Assembly (NCBI RefSeq): GCF_024347215.1
Contig: NZ_AP025282.1
Span: 62,001 to 126,000 of the forward strand
Direction: 5' to 3'
Length of the DNA stretch: 64,000 nucleotides
From: Aliamphritea ceti
Lineage (GTDB): Bacteria; Pseudomonadota; Gammaproteobacteria; Pseudomonadales; Balneatricaceae
The notes beneath the pieces are model-generated. The model saw only the letters and a list, made by a program, of their open reading frames with translations. It made no database searches and had not been told where the DNA came from. The translations under genes and the position numbers were made by a program. Below, one piece after another: positions 53,177 to 62,282 of the stretch (position 1 is its first letter; every line of letters starts with the position of its first letter).

Positions 53177-53893
53177 TTAGTCTTTTGCCGGAGTTTTCCA
53201 GCCACGCTGCACGGCAGGGCGCTGGCTAAAGCGATCGACATAGGCGACCACATTTTTAAAGCTGCGGAATTCTGTAACCTCTCCCGCTTTGTAAAAGCTT
53301 TCGATAGTTTGTAGCCATGGTGCAATGGCAATATCAGCAATAGAGTAGTCGCCGGCGACCCAGTTCTGACCTTCGAGTTGCTGATTAAGCACGTTGAGTA
53401 AGCGTCGGGTTTCATTGATGTAACGTTCACGGGGACGTGGATCTTCAATGTCTTTGCCGGCAAAGGCGTAAAAGAAACCTAATTGGCCGAGCATTGGACC
53501 GATGCCACCCATCTGGAACATTAACCACTGAATGACTTTGGCTTTTTCTGCCGGATTATTGCCGATCAGCTGGCCGGTTTTCTCGGCCAAATAAAGCAGT
53601 ATGGCGCCACTTTCAAACAGGCCCATTGGCTGGTCATTAGGGCCGTCAGGGTCAATGATTGCCGGAATTTTGTTGTTCGGATTGAGCGATAAAAACTCCG
53701 GGCTTTTAACATCTGCGTCTGCCAGCGTGACCAGATGAGCTTCGTAGTCCAGCCCCATTTCTTCCAGGGCAATGGATATTTTTACGCCATTTGGTGTTGG
53801 GTAGGAATACAGCTGTAGTTTATCCGGTGTGCTGGCGGGCCAGCGCTGGTTAATTGGAAAATCAGTTACTGTCGTCAGGGTTGTTTCGGTCAT
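53177..53893 (-). CDS. Glutathione S-transferase (YghU/Nu-class-like)
   Basis: 238 residues. The N-terminal thioredoxin fold shows LYSYPTPNGVKISIALEEMG and the glutathione-contact segment NPNNKIPAIIDPDGPN with GLFESGAILLYLAEKTG; C-terminal helical domain has DYSIADIAIAPWL. The N-terminal extension INQRWPASTPDKLQLYS is like YghU, a disulfide-bond reductase group. Divergent from the LysR gene, which is its likely regulator. Confidence 0.9.
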   Translation of the reverse strand: MTETTLTTVTDFPINQRWPASTPDKLQLYSYPTPNGVKISIALEEMGLDYEAHLVTLADADVKSPEFLSLNPNNKIPAIIDPDGPNDQPMGLFESGAILLYLAEKTGQLIGNNPAEKAKVIQWLMFQMGGIGPMLGQLGFFYAFAGKDIEDPRPRERYINETRRLLNVLNQQLEGQNWVAGDYSIADIAIAPWLQTIESFYKAGEVTEFRSFKNVVAYVDRFSQRPAVQRGWKTPAKD

Positions 53894-53985
53894 TGTCTAA
53901 TCTCTTACTTATGCTGAGCATTTACCCGGGGATGAGGTTGCTCATTGCTTGCAGTTAGATTATGTTTTGAATGTTTTAGAAACAA

Positions 53986-54927
53986 TTGGGTAATTTGAAA
54001 TTGAATGTTCGCGATTTAGAGACAATTGGTTTTCGTACTTTATCGATATACGTGACTGTCTGTCAGACTTTGAATCTGACCCAGGCAGCTGAGTTACTGG
54101 CATTGCCAAAGTCTACGGTCAGTAAAGAGGTTTCCCGGCTGGAAGAGCATTTACAGAGCCGGTTGCTGGAGCGCTCTACCCGTAAAGTGAGCCTGACAGA
54201 AGCGGGTAAGCTGGTGTATGAACGGGCATTTCAGCTGGTAGAAGAATTTCGGTCCCTGCGGCAGGATGTGCAGTCACTTGATACACAGGTACAGGGGTTA
54301 TTAAAACTGACAGCACCGCCTGTGTTGGGCGAATACCTGACTGCCACTTTGCTGGCGGACTTCATGCTGCAGTGGCCAAAAATTACTGTAGCACTGGAGT
54401 TGTCTTATGCTTTCGATGATCTGTTTGCGCAAAGTATCGACTTAGGATTCCGTATAGGTCAGGTCGCGGATGACCGGCTGGTGGCCCGGAAAATAGGTTC
54501 TTCATCACGCATTCTGGTGGCCAGCCCTGAATATCTGGCCCAGCATCCCGCAATTAAGGAACCTCAGGATCTGGTTGAGCATAATTGTTTGCGCTTTCAG
54601 TACAACCCGACAGATACCGACTGGGTACTGACCTGTGGCGAACATACCTGCTCAATTCCGGTTAGAGGTAACTTCTACTGCAGTAATATCGAAGCCCTGA
54701 AAAATGCCGCTTTACGGGGCTTGGGAATTACGCAGTTGCCGGTAAGTTCGGCCCGTGAAGAGTTAGAGAAAGGCACGCTGGTTGCTGTGCTGGATGGGTT
54801 GTGTGTGCCGCCTATGCCGATTTATCTGGTGTATCGCAGCGGAGTGAACAAGCCGCGTAAGCTTCAGGCGTTACTGGATTTTATTGACCAGTGGGTGGCG
54901 GATGGAAAGTTTTGTTTTGATCAGTAG
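53986..54927 (+). CDS. LysR-family regulator divergent from GST
   Basis: Up to 313 residues. No ATG is in frame before the HTH; candidate starts are TTG 53986, 53995 and 54001, none with a strong ribosome site. HTH at residues ~15-75 (NLTQAAELLALPKSTVSKEV, RLEEHLQSRLLERST), AaeR/CrgA-like. The first bases of the gene are an imperfect direct repeat with the upstream DNA (see findings). Its 92-base gap to the GST gene suggests it controls that gene. Confidence 0.85.
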   Translation: MGNLKLNVRDLETIGFRTLSIYVTVCQTLNLTQAAELLALPKSTVSKEVSRLEEHLQSRLLERSTRKVSLTEAGKLVYERAFQLVEEFRSLRQDVQSLDTQVQGLLKLTAPPVLGEYLTATLLADFMLQWPKITVALELSYAFDDLFAQSIDLGFRIGQVADDRLVARKIGSSSRILVASPEYLAQHPAIKEPQDLVEHNCLRFQYNPTDTDWVLTCGEHTCSIPVRGNFYCSNIEALKNAALRGLGITQLPVSSAREELEKGTLVAVLDGLCVPPMPIYLVYRSGVNKPRKLQALLDFIDQWVADGKFCFDQ

Positions 54928-55023
54928 TGTCGTCCTAACAGTTTATTAACCGTCAAACTGTTTGAATGAATGTTTAGCCAAAAATGTAAGTTAGAAAATT
55001 AAGTTTGTAAAAAAGGTGAGTGA

Positions 55024-55461
55024 ATGAAAGCAGGATTGGGTTGGTTGATGGCGATATTGATGTCTGGTGCCGTACAGGCAACAGATCTGGAAGTTAGAGT
55101 CGATAATTTGCAGTCGACTAAGGGCCAGGTAATTATTGAACTGGTTAACCAGCAGATGTATGAGTCAGAAGCTGATCTGGAAGCCTTGTACTCAGTGGTT
55201 TTGGAAACGCGGGTGCCGTCAGTACAGCATATATTCAGGGAGCTGCCACCGGGGGATTATGCGATACAGGTCATTCATGATCTGAATAGCAATTATGATC
55301 TGGACTTTAACGTGTTTACGGGGCCTTCTGAGCCACTGGGTTTATCACGCATAAAGCGGGTAGAGTTGGAAAATTTACCGGACTGGCAGCGGATAAAGTT
55401 CTCCCTGCAGGATCTGGTTATCAGATCCCAGCCTGTGGTTATGACTGTGACCCTGAACTAG
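55024..55461 (+). CDS. DUF2141-family periplasmic protein
   Basis: 145 residues with signal peptide (cleavage near AVQA, residue ~20). LEVRVDNLQSTKGQVIIELV, ELPPGDYAIQVIHDLNSNYD and LDFNVFTGPSEPLGLS match the DUF2141 beta-sandwich. Function not established. It precedes the TAXI genes on the same strand but has a 127-base gap. Confidence 0.85.
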   Translation: MKAGLGWLMAILMSGAVQATDLEVRVDNLQSTKGQVIIELVNQQMYESEADLEALYSVVLETRVPSVQHIFRELPPGDYAIQVIHDLNSNYDLDFNVFTGPSEPLGLSRIKRVELENLPDWQRIKFSLQDLVIRSQPVVMTVTLN

Positions 55462-55588
55462 CCTGAGCAGGCTCAATATGCCTGGCTTACCGGAGCGGTT
55501 TTAGGTGTGTTCAGGTGATTCTGTTAAACTGCCGCAAATTTGATCAGTTTCGTTTTAGTTCTTAGAGAGTTGTTAATAAGAGAGCAAT

Positions 55589-56545
55589 ATGAAGTATTGG
55601 TGGCAGTCCTGTCTGATGATGCTCTGTGGAACGGTGTTTTCGATCACCGCCATAGCAGAAAGCAATATTGTCTCACTGGGTACCGGTGGCGTGACAGGCT
55701 TGTATTATCCGGCGGGTGGTGCGCTTTGTCGGTTGGTAAACCGTACCCGCAGCGAACATGGGATCCATTGTGTGGTGCTCAGTACGCCGGGCTCTGTGAA
55801 CAATCTGCAAAAAGTGACCAGCGGTGAACTGGATCTGGGCATTGCTGAAGCGGGTCAGTTATATGACGCGCTGCATGGCCGGGGAAAGTTTCAGGAAGCC
55901 GACACTGAATTGCGGGCTTTGTTTAGCCTTTATCCGGAATACATTTCGGTGCTGGTACGTGGCGACAGTGGCATTGAACATTTAGCAGATCTGCGGGGGA
56001 AGCGGATCAATATTGGCCAGGAAACCAGCAGTCAGCAGATCACTTTCGGGGCGCTGATTAAGGCCCGTGGCTGGCAGCTGGAGGACTTTTCTGAAGTGCA
56101 CCGACTGGCACCGGCAGAACAGGCAAGGGCGTTATGTGAGAACCGTATTGATGCCACGCTCTACGTGGTTGGGCATCCCAGCGGCGCGATTAAGGAAGCA
56201 GTGCGTGACTGCGATAGTAAGCTGATCAGCCTTAGCCCGGCGGATATCCGCGCCCTGACCGAAAATAACCCACACTATTATCCACAGGTGTTAAATACCG
56301 AGTTATACGGCCTGACAGACGGGGTTAAAACAGCCGGTGTGAACGCTACTCTGTTTACCCGGGCGAATGCTTCTGAAGACGCTGTATATGCGGTTGTTAA
56401 GTCACTGTTTGGCCAGTTTGAACGCTTCCAGCGTATGCATCCGGCGTTTACTGAGCTGGATATCAAACGCATGGTAACCACGCCGCTGGCCGCGCCTATG
56501 CATCCGGGTGCTGTACGGTATTTTCGTGAAGCGGGTTTGCTCTGA
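55589..56545 (+). CDS. TAXI-family TRAP solute-binding protein (first)
   Basis: 318 residues with signal peptide ending around ITAIAES. TAXI hallmarks: IVSLGTGGVTGLYYPAGGAL near the mature N-terminus, VLSTPGSVNNLQKV and AEQARALCENRIDATLYVVG. It is a paralogue of the protein at 58400 (same GTGG-TG-YY, VGHPSGAIKEA and Asp-rich helix) but shows clear divergence. No permease follows it directly; instead the histidine kinase gene converges on it with 11 bases between stops. Confidence 0.93.
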   Translation: MKYWWQSCLMMLCGTVFSITAIAESNIVSLGTGGVTGLYYPAGGALCRLVNRTRSEHGIHCVVLSTPGSVNNLQKVTSGELDLGIAEAGQLYDALHGRGKFQEADTELRALFSLYPEYISVLVRGDSGIEHLADLRGKRINIGQETSSQQITFGALIKARGWQLEDFSEVHRLAPAEQARALCENRIDATLYVVGHPSGAIKEAVRDCDSKLISLSPADIRALTENNPHYYPQVLNTELYGLTDGVKTAGVNATLFTRANASEDAVYAVVKSLFGQFERFQRMHPAFTELDIKRMVTTPLAAPMHPGAVRYFREAGLL

Positions 56546-56556
56546 GCCGTATTACC

Positions 56557-58140
56557 TTAATGCGGGTTATCAATTTCTACCGGTAGATCAAGACGGAAAT
56601 GTGCGCCTTTTTCGGTTGGCAAAGAATCGATATGACCTTTGAGTAACTGGCTCACCAGGTTAAACGCGATATGCATGCCCAAACCGCTACAGCCCTGGCT
56701 GCGCTTAGTGGTCATGAAAGGTTCAAAGAGTTTCTGGTGCCAGCCTTCCGGTACGCCTATTCCATCGTCACAGTAATCAATAATGACCCGGTTATCGGCA
56801 TGGCGAATCTGAATATCAATGTGGCCGCCGCGCTGGTTTTCAAAGCCGTGCAGCAGGGAGTTGAGAATCAGGTTGGTGAATATCTGGTAATAACTGCCGG
56901 GATAGCTGTCCAGTAGCAGTTGTTTTGGCCCGTTAATGTTTATTTCCGGATTACAGCGCTTCAGACGTGGCTTTAATGAGAGCAAAACCTCATCCATATA
57001 CTGCATCAAATCGAATGGCCGGCGTTGCTCGCTGGACTGATCCACCGATACCTGTTTGAACGCCCGGACCAGTTGAGCGGCCCGTTCCAGGTTCTGACAA
57101 ATTAAATGGCTACTTTCTTCAGCGGTCGCTGCCAGTTCATCGTCAGGGTGACGCTGCAGATATTCCTTAGCCTGATCAGACAGAAAAGACGCGGCGGTAA
57201 AACCAATACCAATAGGTGTGTTTATTTCATGGGCAACGCCGGCAACCAGGCCGCCCAGAGCAGCCAGTTTTTTGGATTCGACTAACTGTCGTTGGGTGGC
57301 CCGCAGGGTTTCCAGAGTGTCGTGCAGCTCAGTGTTACGTTCTTCCAGTTCGCGGGTCCGGTCGGTTACCCTTTGCTCCAGTTCGGCGTTTAGCTTGGCC
57401 AGTGAGCGTTCTGCATCTTCGCGCTTACTCATATCGTGCAGCATGGATTCTCGCATGCTGTTCATCGCATCAACTACCTGGCTGATCTCATCGTCCCGGT
57501 GTTTTTTGTTGCGCTTCAAAACCAGTGGCAGGTCGAGCTGGTCCAGCTTTAGGCGGCGGGCGTAGCTGGCCATCGTTCCAAGGTGCTGGGTAATGAGCCG
57601 GTGAAAGATGGTTAGAATGAAAATAGACACCAGAAAGGTTTTGATGCCCTGAGAAGCAAGAATCACCAGTACTTTGTCGGTCAACCGGCGATAGACTTCA
57701 TCCAGACTGATAACCAGGGTCAGATCGCCCACCGGAAACACGGTGCCATCTGCACCCTGATGGCTGAGGTTGTAATTACGCTCAACAATCGGCCCTTCTT
57801 CAGGGCGGGTGCCGGCCGAGTAGTAATCACCGTATTGTGAGCTGATTTCTAGATAGCGAATATCTGGCAGCTGGTGGAGGCCATCCAGCTGTACCTGAAT
57901 CTGTGCCGGGCTTATCTCCCAGAGACTGTTGGACAGGCTGTTCAGTGAGCTGGTTTCAATCTGTTGCAGACGTTCATCAATAGCCGACAGTTCGTAACGG
58001 TAATCCAGCCATAGCTGGGTGCCGGTAGCGATCAGAGTAATCGCCGAGCTGCACAGCAATATAGCTGCAAGCAAACGTATCCCCAGTGGCTTCTGATAAC
58101 GGAGCTGATTAAGACGCTGCAATAAAATCATGTGGATCAA
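56557..58140 (-). CDS. Sensor histidine kinase
   Basis: 527 residues. TM1 ~20-45, periplasmic sensor ~46-155, TM2 ~156-180, HAMP-like region, coiled coil ~240-290. H-box His304 in LVAGVAHEINTPIGI; N-box FTNLILNSLLHGF; G boxes DDGIGVP and SGLGMHI with FEPFMTTKR. HATPase is intact. No response regulator gene is in the window, so its partner is elsewhere. It lies between two TAXI binding-protein genes, suggesting it senses the same ligand, perhaps through the first binding protein. Confidence 0.94.
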   Translation of the reverse strand: MIHMILLQRLNQLRYQKPLGIRLLAAILLCSSAITLIATGTQLWLDYRYELSAIDERLQQIETSSLNSLSNSLWEISPAQIQVQLDGLHQLPDIRYLEISSQYGDYYSAGTRPEEGPIVERNYNLSHQGADGTVFPVGDLTLVISLDEVYRRLTDKVLVILASQGIKTFLVSIFILTIFHRLITQHLGTMASYARRLKLDQLDLPLVLKRNKKHRDDEISQVVDAMNSMRESMLHDMSKREDAERSLAKLNAELEQRVTDRTRELEERNTELHDTLETLRATQRQLVESKKLAALGGLVAGVAHEINTPIGIGFTAASFLSDQAKEYLQRHPDDELAATAEESSHLICQNLERAAQLVRAFKQVSVDQSSEQRRPFDLMQYMDEVLLSLKPRLKRCNPEININGPKQLLLDSYPGSYYQIFTNLILNSLLHGFENQRGGHIDIQIRHADNRVIIDYCDDGIGVPEGWHQKLFEPFMTTKRSQGCSGLGMHIAFNLVSQLLKGHIDSLPTEKGAHFRLDLPVEIDNPH

Positions 58141-58399
58141 GTCTGCCTGATGATGACTGTGTGCTCATTGTAATTCTCTCTCTACCTTAAGCAAATTCCC
58201 TTCGGCTGCCAGTAATTTACCGGCTCTGGCACGTAAGGAGGTTTTATTGGCATGGCTGGCGGTCATGGCTTCCCTGGGTTTCTTTTATGTTGTAGCGGTT
58301 TCCTGACAAACACGGCTGCAGTTGGTAACTCCTCTCACTGACTGTGACCGGCATATAAAGCCCGCCAGGCGGGAATAATAACGATAACAAGGTATGACC
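58141..58399. other. Divergent region upstream of the second TAXI gene
   Basis: 259 bases between the kinase gene and the TAXI operon. It carries a perfect anti-Shine-Dalgarno complement TAAGGAGGT at 58234-58242 that is not positioned for any of the long genes, and a short frame after it. Confidence 0.5.
58247..58306 (+). CDS. Possible 19-residue hydrophobic peptide
   Basis: TTG 58247 lies five bases after the perfect ribosome site TAAGGAGGT and opens a frame coding MAWLAVMASLGFFYVVAVS before TGA 58304. The peptide is a single membrane-span length and almost wholly hydrophobic. An alternative ATG at 58252 in another frame would give 29 residues of no clear character. Very short, so chance cannot be excluded; the ribosome site is the main support. 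Confidence 0.35.
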   Translation: MAWLAVMASLGFFYVVAVS

Positions 58400-59392
58400 A
58401 TGTCTCTGAAGAATAAATTAGCAACAACTCTGTTGTCCTCAGCAGTAGGCTTCGCCGGTATTTTCGGCGCCACTGCAGCGAACAGCGCTGACCAGACTTA
58501 CGTAACTATCGGTACCGGCGGCCAGACTGGCGTTTACTATGTGGTTGGTCAGTCTATCTGTCGTCTTGTAAACCGTCAGACTGACGATCACGGCATCAAG
58601 TGTACTGCGCCTTCTACCGGTGGTTCTGTTGCCAACATCAATGCGGTTCGTCAGGGTCAGCAAGACATGGGCATGGCTCAGTCTGACTGGCAGTTCCACG
58701 CACTGAATGGTTCTAAACACGATACTTTCAAACAGCAGGGTAAGTTTGAAGACCTGCGTGCTCTGTTCGCTGTTCATAACGAACCTTTCACTGTTGTTGC
58801 CCGTGCTGATTCCGGTATTGAGTCTTTTGACGATCTGGCTGGTAAGCGCGTTAACCTGACTAACCCAGGTTCCGGTACCCGCGGCACGATGGAAGTCATC
58901 ATGGAAGAGAAGGGCTGGACAAACGAGACCTTCAAACTGGCGGCTGAACTGAAGTCTGCTGAACAGGCTCAGGCTCTGTGTGATAACAAGATCGATGCAA
59001 TGATCTATGCAGTTGGTCACCCGTCCGGTGCGATCAAAGAAGCGACTACTTCCTGTGACGCAAAAGTAATTCCGGTTACTGGTGCTGTTATCGATAAGCT
59101 GATTGCTGAAAATGATTTCTACGCACCTGCAAGCATCCCTGGTGGCATGTACAAAGGTAGCGACGGCGATGTAGCTACTTTCGGTAATGCAGCAACTATG
59201 GTGACGTCTGCTCAGGTTGATGCGGATACTGTTTACGAAGTTGTGAAAGCGGTATTTAACAACTTTGACCGTTTCAAGCGTCTGCACCCTGCGTTCGCTA
59301 ACCTTGATCCTAAGAACATGATTGCTAACGGCCTGTCTGCTCCACTGCACGAAGGTGCTGTTCGTTACTACAAAGAACAGGGCTGGATGTAA
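58400..59392 (+). CDS. TAXI-family TRAP solute-binding protein (second)
   Basis: 330 residues from ATG 58400, chosen over ATG 58394 because AAGG at 58389-58392 is seven bases before it. Signal peptide cleaved near ANSA. TAXI motifs YVTIGTGGQTGVYYVVGQ, KCTAPSTGGSVANINAVRQG, VNLTNPGSGTRGTMEVIM and VGHPSGAIKEATTSCDAKVI. It should deliver its ligand to the fused permease encoded next. Ligands of TAXI proteins are often glutamate or other acids, but this cannot be read here. Confidence 0.95.
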   Translation: MSLKNKLATTLLSSAVGFAGIFGATAANSADQTYVTIGTGGQTGVYYVVGQSICRLVNRQTDDHGIKCTAPSTGGSVANINAVRQGQQDMGMAQSDWQFHALNGSKHDTFKQQGKFEDLRALFAVHNEPFTVVARADSGIESFDDLAGKRVNLTNPGSGTRGTMEVIMEEKGWTNETFKLAAELKSAEQAQALCDNKIDAMIYAVGHPSGAIKEATTSCDAKVIPVTGAVIDKLIAENDFYAPASIPGGMYKGSDGDVATFGNAATMVTSAQVDADTVYEVVKAVFNNFDRFKRLHPAFANLDPKNMIANGLSAPLHEGAVRYYKEQGWM

Positions 59393-59526
59393 GTCGTTTC
59401 CCCTCATACGGACACGTTTTCAGATACCTGCAACGCTCACTTGTCGATTATGGCCTGCAGGTATCTTTTTTACATGAGGAAACGGTCAGAAGTTCTCCTG
59501 ATCTGCTGACTGTTTTCATGTCCCTC

Positions 59527-59546
59527 GCAGAGAGCTAGCTCTCTGC
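59527..59546. repeat. Perfect 20-base palindrome
   Basis: GCAGAGAGCTAGCTCTCTGC is fully self-complementary with no loop. It lies between the TAXI binding-protein gene and its permease gene, just before a terminator-like hairpin. Confidence 0.85.
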
Positions 59547-59547
59547 C

Positions 59548-59617
59548 GAGCCCTCCATCAGCCGGGCACCCACAGACAGTTTTGTCTGAGGGGCTGAATA
59601 CGGAGGGCTCTTTTTTT
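59548..59617 (+). terminator. Terminator/attenuator between binding protein and permease genes
   Basis: GAGCCCTCC (59548-59556) pairs with GGAGGGCTC (59602-59610), followed by seven T. An inner hairpin CAGAC/GTCTG lies within. It should reduce read-through to the permease, leaving more binding protein than permease. Confidence 0.85.
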
Positions 59618-59643
59618 AGCCATGCTGTTTTTTGGAGCTGATT

Positions 59644-62262
59644 ATGACAACTACGCAAAACAGACAGGGAGAGGTTGAAGAACAGGAACTTCAGGAAATG
59701 GTTGCCGCCAATGATACCGGCGCCCGAATTCCTGAGGGCTGGCAGGGTAAAGTACTACTCGGTGCTGCACTGTTCTGGTCACTGTTTCAGCTATGGATCG
59801 CGTCTCCACTTCCTTTTTACGACTGGCCTTTAATAGGCAGTTTCGGCATTTTCAACGACACTGAAATCCGTGCAATTCACTTAGGTTTTGCAACCTTTCT
59901 GGCATTTACAGCCTACCCGGCTCTGGCCCGCTCTCCTCGTCACCACATCCCTTTGATGGATATCGGCCTGTGTCTGATTGGTGCATTCAGTGCGTCATAT
60001 ATTTTCCTGTTCTACGATCAGTTAGTTAGCCGTCCGGGTCTGCCGAATATGCAGGATCTGGTTGTTTCTGTTATCGGTCTGGTATTGCTGCTTGAAGCTG
60101 CCCGCCGAACGCTGGGACCACCGCTGATGATTGTCGCAATTGTGTTCCTGACTTACTCGCTGGCCGGCCCGTATATGCCGGATATCATTGCGCACAAAGG
60201 TGTGTCGCTTGAAGAGTTAGTTAACCATCAGTGGCTGACCACTGAAGGTGTGTTCGGCATTGCTCTGGGCGTATCTTCCAGCTTCGTTTTCCTGTTTGTA
60301 CTTTTTGGTGCTTTGCTGGACAAAGCCGGCGCCGGTAACTACTTCATTCAGGTAGCGTTTTCATTGTTGGGCCACATGCGTGGCGGTCCGGCGAAAGCCG
60401 CGGTGGTTTCGTCTGGCCTGACGGGTCTGATTTCCGGGTCTTCGATTGCGAACGTAGTGACCACCGGTACCTTTACTATTCCGATGATGAAGCGGGTTGG
60501 CTTTTCGTCTGAGAAAGCTGGTGCGGTTGAAGTGGCTTCTTCGGTGAATGGTCAGATTATGCCGCCGGTAATGGGGGCAGCAGCCTTCCTGATGGTGGAG
60601 TACGTTGGTATCTCCTACGTACAGGTCATCACCCATGCATTTTTGCCGGCACTGATCTCGTATCTGGCACTGGTGTATATCGTGCACCTTGAAGCACTGA
60701 AACTGGATATGCAGGGTTTGCCACGTCGTGGTGCGATCAAACCCTGGCAGCTGCGTATTTTTGGCATGCTGACGGGCTTCCTGCTGACCGCCGCACTGGC
60801 AGCAGCGGTGTATTTCGGTATTGGCTGGATTAAACCGATGTTCGGTGAATATGCAGGCATTGTCATTGCAATGTTGCTGGGTGGAGCTTACCTGTACTTA
60901 CTGAGCTGTGCCGCGAAAGTTCCTGATTTACAGTTGGACGACCCGAATGCACCTATGGTGCAGCTACCGGAAGTTGCGCCGACGGTTAAATCCGGCTTGC
61001 ACTTTTTACTGCCAGTCGTTGTGCTGGTGTGGTGTCTGATGGTTGAGCGTCTGTCACCGGGATTATCAGCTTTTTGGGCAACCGTATTAATGCTGTTTAT
61101 TCTGGTCACCCAGCGTCCGCTGATCGCCTGGTTCCGTAACGAACAGGGTATTGCCCAGCGTTTACGTCAGGGGGCAAATGAGCTGGTAGACGGTCTGATC
61201 GTCGGTGCGCGGAATATGATTGGTATCGGCATTGCCACTGCAACGGCCGGCATCATCGTAGGTGCTGTATCGCAGACCGGCGTGGGCTCAGTGCTGGCGG
61301 ATCTGGTGGAAGTGCTGTCCATGGGCAACCTTCTGCTAATGCTGATTCTTACCGCGATTCTCAGCCTGATTCTGGGCATGGGTCTGCCGACCACAGCAAA
61401 CTACATCGTTGTTTCTTCTCTGTTGGCTCCAGTGGTTATCTCACTGGGCCAGGAATCCGGATTAATCGTACCGCTGATTGCTGTGCATCTGTTCGTATTC
61501 TACTTCGGCATTATGGCAGACGTGACCCCACCGGTTGGTCTGGCCTCTTTTGCCGCGGCGGCAGTGTCCGGTGGTGATCCCATCCGGACCGGTTTTGTCG
61601 CCTTCAGCTACAGTCTGCGTACTGCGGCGCTGCCGTTCCTGTTTATCTTCAACACTGATCTGTTGTTGATAGATGTGACCTGGCTGGAAGGAATCCAGAT
61701 CTTCATCGTGGCTACCATTGCGATGTTGATCTTTACCGCTGCGACCCAGGGGTATTTCTTCGCCCGTAACCGTTGGTACGAAACTGTCTTACTTCTGTTG
61801 ATTGCTTTTTCGCTGTTCCGCCCGGGTTTCTGGATGGACAGGATTGTTGAGCCTTATCAGCAGATTGCGCCACAAACATTGGTACAGGCCGCGGGTGATA
61901 TTGCTCCGGGTACCGAGCTGCGCTTCTGGATTGACGGCGAAGATGCTGTCGGTAACCAGCGCTCATTTTTGGTCAATCTGGTGTTAGGTGAAGGTGCTGA
62001 TGGCGCCGAGCGACTGGCAAATACCGGTGTGGAACTGCTGGCAAACAATGGTAAGACAGTCGTCGATTTTGTTGCCTTCGACAGCGCTGCAGAGCGTGCC
62101 GGACTCGCCTTTGATCAGGTGATTACCGGTGTCGAGGCACCGCAGGCTCAGCCTGCCAAACAGCTAATGTATATCCCTGCGGTAGCATTGCTGTTGGTGC
62201 TGATTACCCTGCAGCGGCGACGTCGCACTACACAGGCAAAGCTGACGCCTGCCGAAGCGTAA
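59644..62262 (+). CDS. TRAP transporter fused permease (DctQ-DctM type)
   Basis: 872 residues from ATG 59644 with GGAG six bases upstream. The N-terminal part is DctQ-like and the central part DctM-like: GSSIANVVTTGTFTIPMMK, SSVNGQIMPPVMGAAAFLM and GMGLPTTANYIVVSSLLAP. After the last central TM a ~110-residue soluble segment (AERAGLAFDQVITGV) and a final TM are like the DUF3394 tail of TAXI-type fused permeases. It drives Na+ or H+-coupled uptake of the ligand held by the TAXI protein. Confidence 0.95.
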   Translation: MTTTQNRQGEVEEQELQEMVAANDTGARIPEGWQGKVLLGAALFWSLFQLWIASPLPFYDWPLIGSFGIFNDTEIRAIHLGFATFLAFTAYPALARSPRHHIPLMDIGLCLIGAFSASYIFLFYDQLVSRPGLPNMQDLVVSVIGLVLLLEAARRTLGPPLMIVAIVFLTYSLAGPYMPDIIAHKGVSLEELVNHQWLTTEGVFGIALGVSSSFVFLFVLFGALLDKAGAGNYFIQVAFSLLGHMRGGPAKAAVVSSGLTGLISGSSIANVVTTGTFTIPMMKRVGFSSEKAGAVEVASSVNGQIMPPVMGAAAFLMVEYVGISYVQVITHAFLPALISYLALVYIVHLEALKLDMQGLPRRGAIKPWQLRIFGMLTGFLLTAALAAAVYFGIGWIKPMFGEYAGIVIAMLLGGAYLYLLSCAAKVPDLQLDDPNAPMVQLPEVAPTVKSGLHFLLPVVVLVWCLMVERLSPGLSAFWATVLMLFILVTQRPLIAWFRNEQGIAQRLRQGANELVDGLIVGARNMIGIGIATATAGIIVGAVSQTGVGSVLADLVEVLSMGNLLLMLILTAILSLILGMGLPTTANYIVVSSLLAPVVISLGQESGLIVPLIAVHLFVFYFGIMADVTPPVGLASFAAAAVSGGDPIRTGFVAFSYSLRTAALPFLFIFNTDLLLIDVTWLEGIQIFIVATIAMLIFTAATQGYFFARNRWYETVLLLLIAFSLFRPGFWMDRIVEPYQQIAPQTLVQAAGDIAPGTELRFWIDGEDAVGNQRSFLVNLVLGEGADGAERLANTGVELLANNGKTVVDFVAFDSAAERAGLAFDQVITGVEAPQAQPAKQLMYIPAVALLLVLITLQRRRRTTQAKLTPAEA

Positions 62263-62282
62263 TCCGCATCGGCGACTATTAT

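Noticed and set aside
58439..59407. 322-codon minus-strand frame opposite the second TAXI gene
   Set aside because: Exact antisense shadow of a well-supported gene; long only because of the codon pattern of the sense strand.
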